DNA from: Hydrogenophaga intermedia
GTDB taxonomy: Bacteria; Pseudomonadota; Gammaproteobacteria; Burkholderiales; Burkholderiaceae_C
Assembly (NCBI GenBank): GCA_945869245.1
Contig: CAMBOY010000176.1
Span: 1-6,858 of the forward strand
Length of the DNA stretch: 6,858 bases
Direction of reading: 5' to 3'
Position 1 is the stretch's first letter. Each line of letters begins with the position of its first letter. The notes beneath the pieces are model-generated. The model had not been told where the DNA came from. It did not search any database and saw nothing but the letters and a program-made list of their open reading frames with translations. Below, piece by piece: positions 5,244 to 6,858 of the stretch. The position numbers were made by a program, and so were the translations under genes.

Positions 5244-6155
5244 ATGACACATCCCTCTGCAACCCCCTGGTGGGCCTATGGAGCTCTGGCGCTCAGCATG
5301 GCCCTGGTGGGCAGCTATGTGGCGCTGTCCAAGCCCTTGGTGGCCGCCATTCCCGTGTTTTTGCTGGCCTGGCTGCGCTTTGGCATTGGCGGTATTGCCA
5401 TGTGGCGCTGGCTGAAGAAACCGGCCGATGAGCCCCCCATCAGCCCGCACACCCGACGCTTGCTGTTTCTGGAGTCCTTTCTCGGTAATTTTTTGTTTTC
5501 TATCTGCATGCTTTACGGCGTGAGCATGACCACGGCGGTAGCCGCTGGCGTGATCATGTCCACCATCCCGGCGGTGGTGGCGGTGCTGAGCTGGCTGTTT
5601 TTGCGCGAACGCATCGGTTCGCGCACCTGGATGGCCATTGGTTTGGCCGCACTGGGCATTGGGCTGTATTCGATGGGAAAGTCCAGCACCAGCGGCCCGG
5701 CAGACTCGCAGGTGTGGTTGGGTAATGCGCTGGTGTTTGCTGCGGTGGTCTGCGAAGCCGCATATGTCGTGATTGGCAAGCACCTGACCGGCGGCATCGG
5801 ACCACGCCGCATCTCAGCCATCATCAACCTGTGGGGTTTTGCACTGGTGACGCCCTTGGGCCTATGGTGGGCCTGGTCGTTCGACTTCGGGTCGGTGCCG
5901 TCGGGCCTGTGGCTGCTGCTGGTCTTTTACGCCTTGGCCGCCAGTGTCTGGACCGTTTGGCTGTGGATGACCGGCTTGCGCTGGGTACCCGCCTCGCGCG
6001 CCGGAGTGTTCACGGTCATGCTGCCTGTGAGCGCCGCAGCGGTCGGGGTGCTGGTATTGGGCGAGCGGCTCAGCGCACTGCAGGCGCTGGCGTTTGGTAT
6101 TGCGCTGCTCGGGGTGCTGCTGGCCACCCTGCCCTCGCGCTCGGCCAACCGCTGA
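5244..6155 (+). CDS. EamA/DMT-superfamily transporter, substrate unknown
   Basis: The 303-residue product is an inner-membrane protein of the drug/metabolite transporter superfamily, whose members usually export or import amino acids, nucleobases or other small metabolites. About ten hydrophobic segments can be drawn, roughly at 12-34, 37-56, 73-93, 96-119, 128-144, 158-177, 190-209, 220-241, 252-272 and 277-296. This gives the two five-helix EamA repeats: the first ends near FLRERIGSRTWMAIGLAALGIGLYSMG, with the corresponding second-repeat element GERLSALQALAFGIALLG (273-290), the usual duplicated end motif. The ATG at 5244 has AGGA about 10 nt upstream. It is transcribed divergently from aceA and converges on the next gene with a 3-nt gap. 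The substrate cannot be deduced, and the shared regulatory region is only a hint of a link with acetate metabolism. Confidence 0.88.
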   Translation: MTHPSATPWWAYGALALSMALVGSYVALSKPLVAAIPVFLLAWLRFGIGGIAMWRWLKKPADEPPISPHTRRLLFLESFLGNFLFSICMLYGVSMTTAVAAGVIMSTIPAVVAVLSWLFLRERIGSRTWMAIGLAALGIGLYSMGKSSTSGPADSQVWLGNALVFAAVVCEAAYVVIGKHLTGGIGPRRISAIINLWGFALVTPLGLWWAWSFDFGSVPSGLWLLLVFYALAASVWTVWLWMTGLRWVPASRAGVFTVMLPVSAAAVGVLVLGERLSALQALAFGIALLGVLLATLPSRSANR

Positions 6156-6158
6156 ACC

Positions 6159-6827
6159 TCAACACCACAGGCCGCTGGGCCGGGTGATGCCCATCCACAG
6201 GGCCCAGCCCGAGGTCACCATCAAGGCCACACCAGCGAGCCGGATGCCCCAGCCGCCCGACGCGCTGGCGCGCAAGCGCCCCAGCACCCACGGCGCCATG
6301 GTGAGCGTGATGGCCGTGCCTGCACCAAAGGCGGCCATGATCAGCGCACCTTGTAAGGCCGACGCCGACAAGGCGGCAACCATCACAGCGGAATACAGCA
6401 GCCCACAGGGCATCAAGGCCCAGGCCGTACCCAAGGCCCAGGGCGCGCGTGGCCCCAGCCGCTGTAGGGTGGGCTTAAAGCGCCGCCACAGGCCTTGCGA
6501 CAAACCATCAACCCAAGCCGGCTGTCGTGCCAGCCACACCAGACTGATGCCCAGCAGCAAAGCCGCCACATGAAAACTCGCCCACACCGGTCGCACCACG
6601 GCGGTGTTGCCGCTGAGCCAGGCCAGGCCCTGCACCGAACCGGCGGCGAAGGCACCCAACAAGGCGTAGCCACTGATGCGACTGAGCTGAAACACCCACA
6701 GCGCCCGACCGGGTCGAGCGCCGGCCATGCGCACCACGCCGCTGCACGCGGCGCCACACATGGCCACACAGTGCGGGCCACCGACTAAGCCCATCAACAA
6801 GGCCGATAGGATCAACGAGGTTTGCAT
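6159..6827 (-). CDS. TauE/SafE- or DsbD_2-like membrane protein, likely linked to cbb3 oxidase maturation
   Basis: A 222-residue polytopic inner-membrane protein usually annotated as 'sulfite exporter TauE/SafE family' but closer to the DsbD_2 cytochrome-biogenesis type. The N terminus carries GGPHCVAMCG (16-25), with H19, C20 and C24, and C28 just after; the middle has LMPCGLLYSAVMVAALS (138-154) followed by GALIMAAFGAGTA, both hallmark blocks. About six membrane segments are visible. The His/Cys residues suggest metal or thiol chemistry. In Pseudomonas and related bacteria such genes sit between ccoI/ccoS and hemN, which suggests a role in copper or haem delivery to cbb3 oxidase; that is inference from context. 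The ATG at 6827 has AAGG only 3 nt upstream, closer than ideal, and follows an upstream stop codon by 5 nt, consistent with translational coupling. Confidence 0.82.
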   Translation of the reverse strand: MQTSLILSALLMGLVGGPHCVAMCGAACSGVVRMAGARPGRALWVFQLSRISGYALLGAFAAGSVQGLAWLSGNTAVVRPVWASFHVAALLLGISLVWLARQPAWVDGLSQGLWRRFKPTLQRLGPRAPWALGTAWALMPCGLLYSAVMVAALSASALQGALIMAAFGAGTAITLTMAPWVLGRLRASASGGWGIRLAGVALMVTSGWALWMGITRPSGLWC

Positions 6828-6832
6828 CGGCC

Positions 6833-6858
6833 TTAGATGATCTTCGAAAACCGGGCCC
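6833..6858 (-). CDS. C-terminal tail of an upstream gene, possibly hemN (partial)
   Basis: The last 26 nt on the minus strand can be read as ARFSKII followed by TAA at 6835-6833, 5 nt before the next start codon. The tail resembles the end of oxygen-independent coproporphyrinogen III oxidase (E. coli HemN ends QQFSRVI), and hemN commonly neighbours the TauE/SafE-like gene. Only seven residues are visible; the call rests on context and could be wrong. Confidence 0.3.

Noticed and set aside
1..6858. Mobile elements, CRISPR arrays, tRNA or rRNA genes
   Set aside because: No transposase, repeat-spacer array, attachment site or cloverleaf-like sequence was recognised on either strand.

Overview
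The window looks like chromosomal DNA from a GC-rich betaproteobacterium, most likely Burkholderiales and probably Comamonadaceae-like. This rests on the gene order thrS-infC-rpmI-rplT, the character of the ThrRS, IF3 and AceA proteins, and the pairing of a CcoI/HemN-region membrane protein with a short HemN-like tail. It is an inference from memory of protein families, not a database match. Nothing points to phage, plasmid, transposon or CRISPR.

Layout. Positions 1-3538 (minus strand) hold the translation operon, read right to left: a thrS leader (about 3538-3358), thrS (threonyl-tRNA synthetase), a palindromic weak terminator, infC (IF3, starting at a non-canonical ATC codon), a 193-nt structured gap, rpmI (L35) and rplT (L20, cut by the window edge). 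Positions 3539-4919 (minus) hold aceA (isocitrate lyase) with a strong intrinsic terminator at its 3' end. Positions 4920-5243 are an AT-rich divergent regulatory region with several inverted repeats. Positions 5244-6155 (plus) encode a ten-helix EamA/DMT-type transporter. Positions 6159-6827 (minus, convergent, 3 nt away) encode a TauE/SafE- or DsbD_2-like membrane protein, and the last 26 nt look like the tail of an upstream gene, possibly hemN.

The most interesting item is the thrS leader. Between the aceA terminator and the thrS ATG lies a 14-codon ORF, MTPRTPREPHTLTP, with four Thr codons. It is followed by an 8-bp element pairing with the start of the ORF, and then by a 9-bp GC-rich hairpin with a U-tract that ends about 13 nt before the thrS start codon. 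The CGCG-containing segments can pair as 1:2, 2:3 and 3:4, the layout of a classical ribosome-mediated transcription attenuator sensing charged tRNA-Thr. Known E. coli thrS control is translational autoregulation, so this would be a different mechanism. It is a prediction: no convincing promoter is seen, and no folding or conservation test was run.

How the genes work together: thrS, infC, rpmI and rplT supply the translation machinery and are typically autoregulated at several levels. Here the sequence suggests tRNA-Thr attenuation (thrS), start-codon discrimination by IF3 (infC) and possibly L20 control (rpmI-rplT). aceA feeds the glyoxylate bypass and has a promoter region dense in operator-like palindromes, as expected for a carbon-source-controlled gene.
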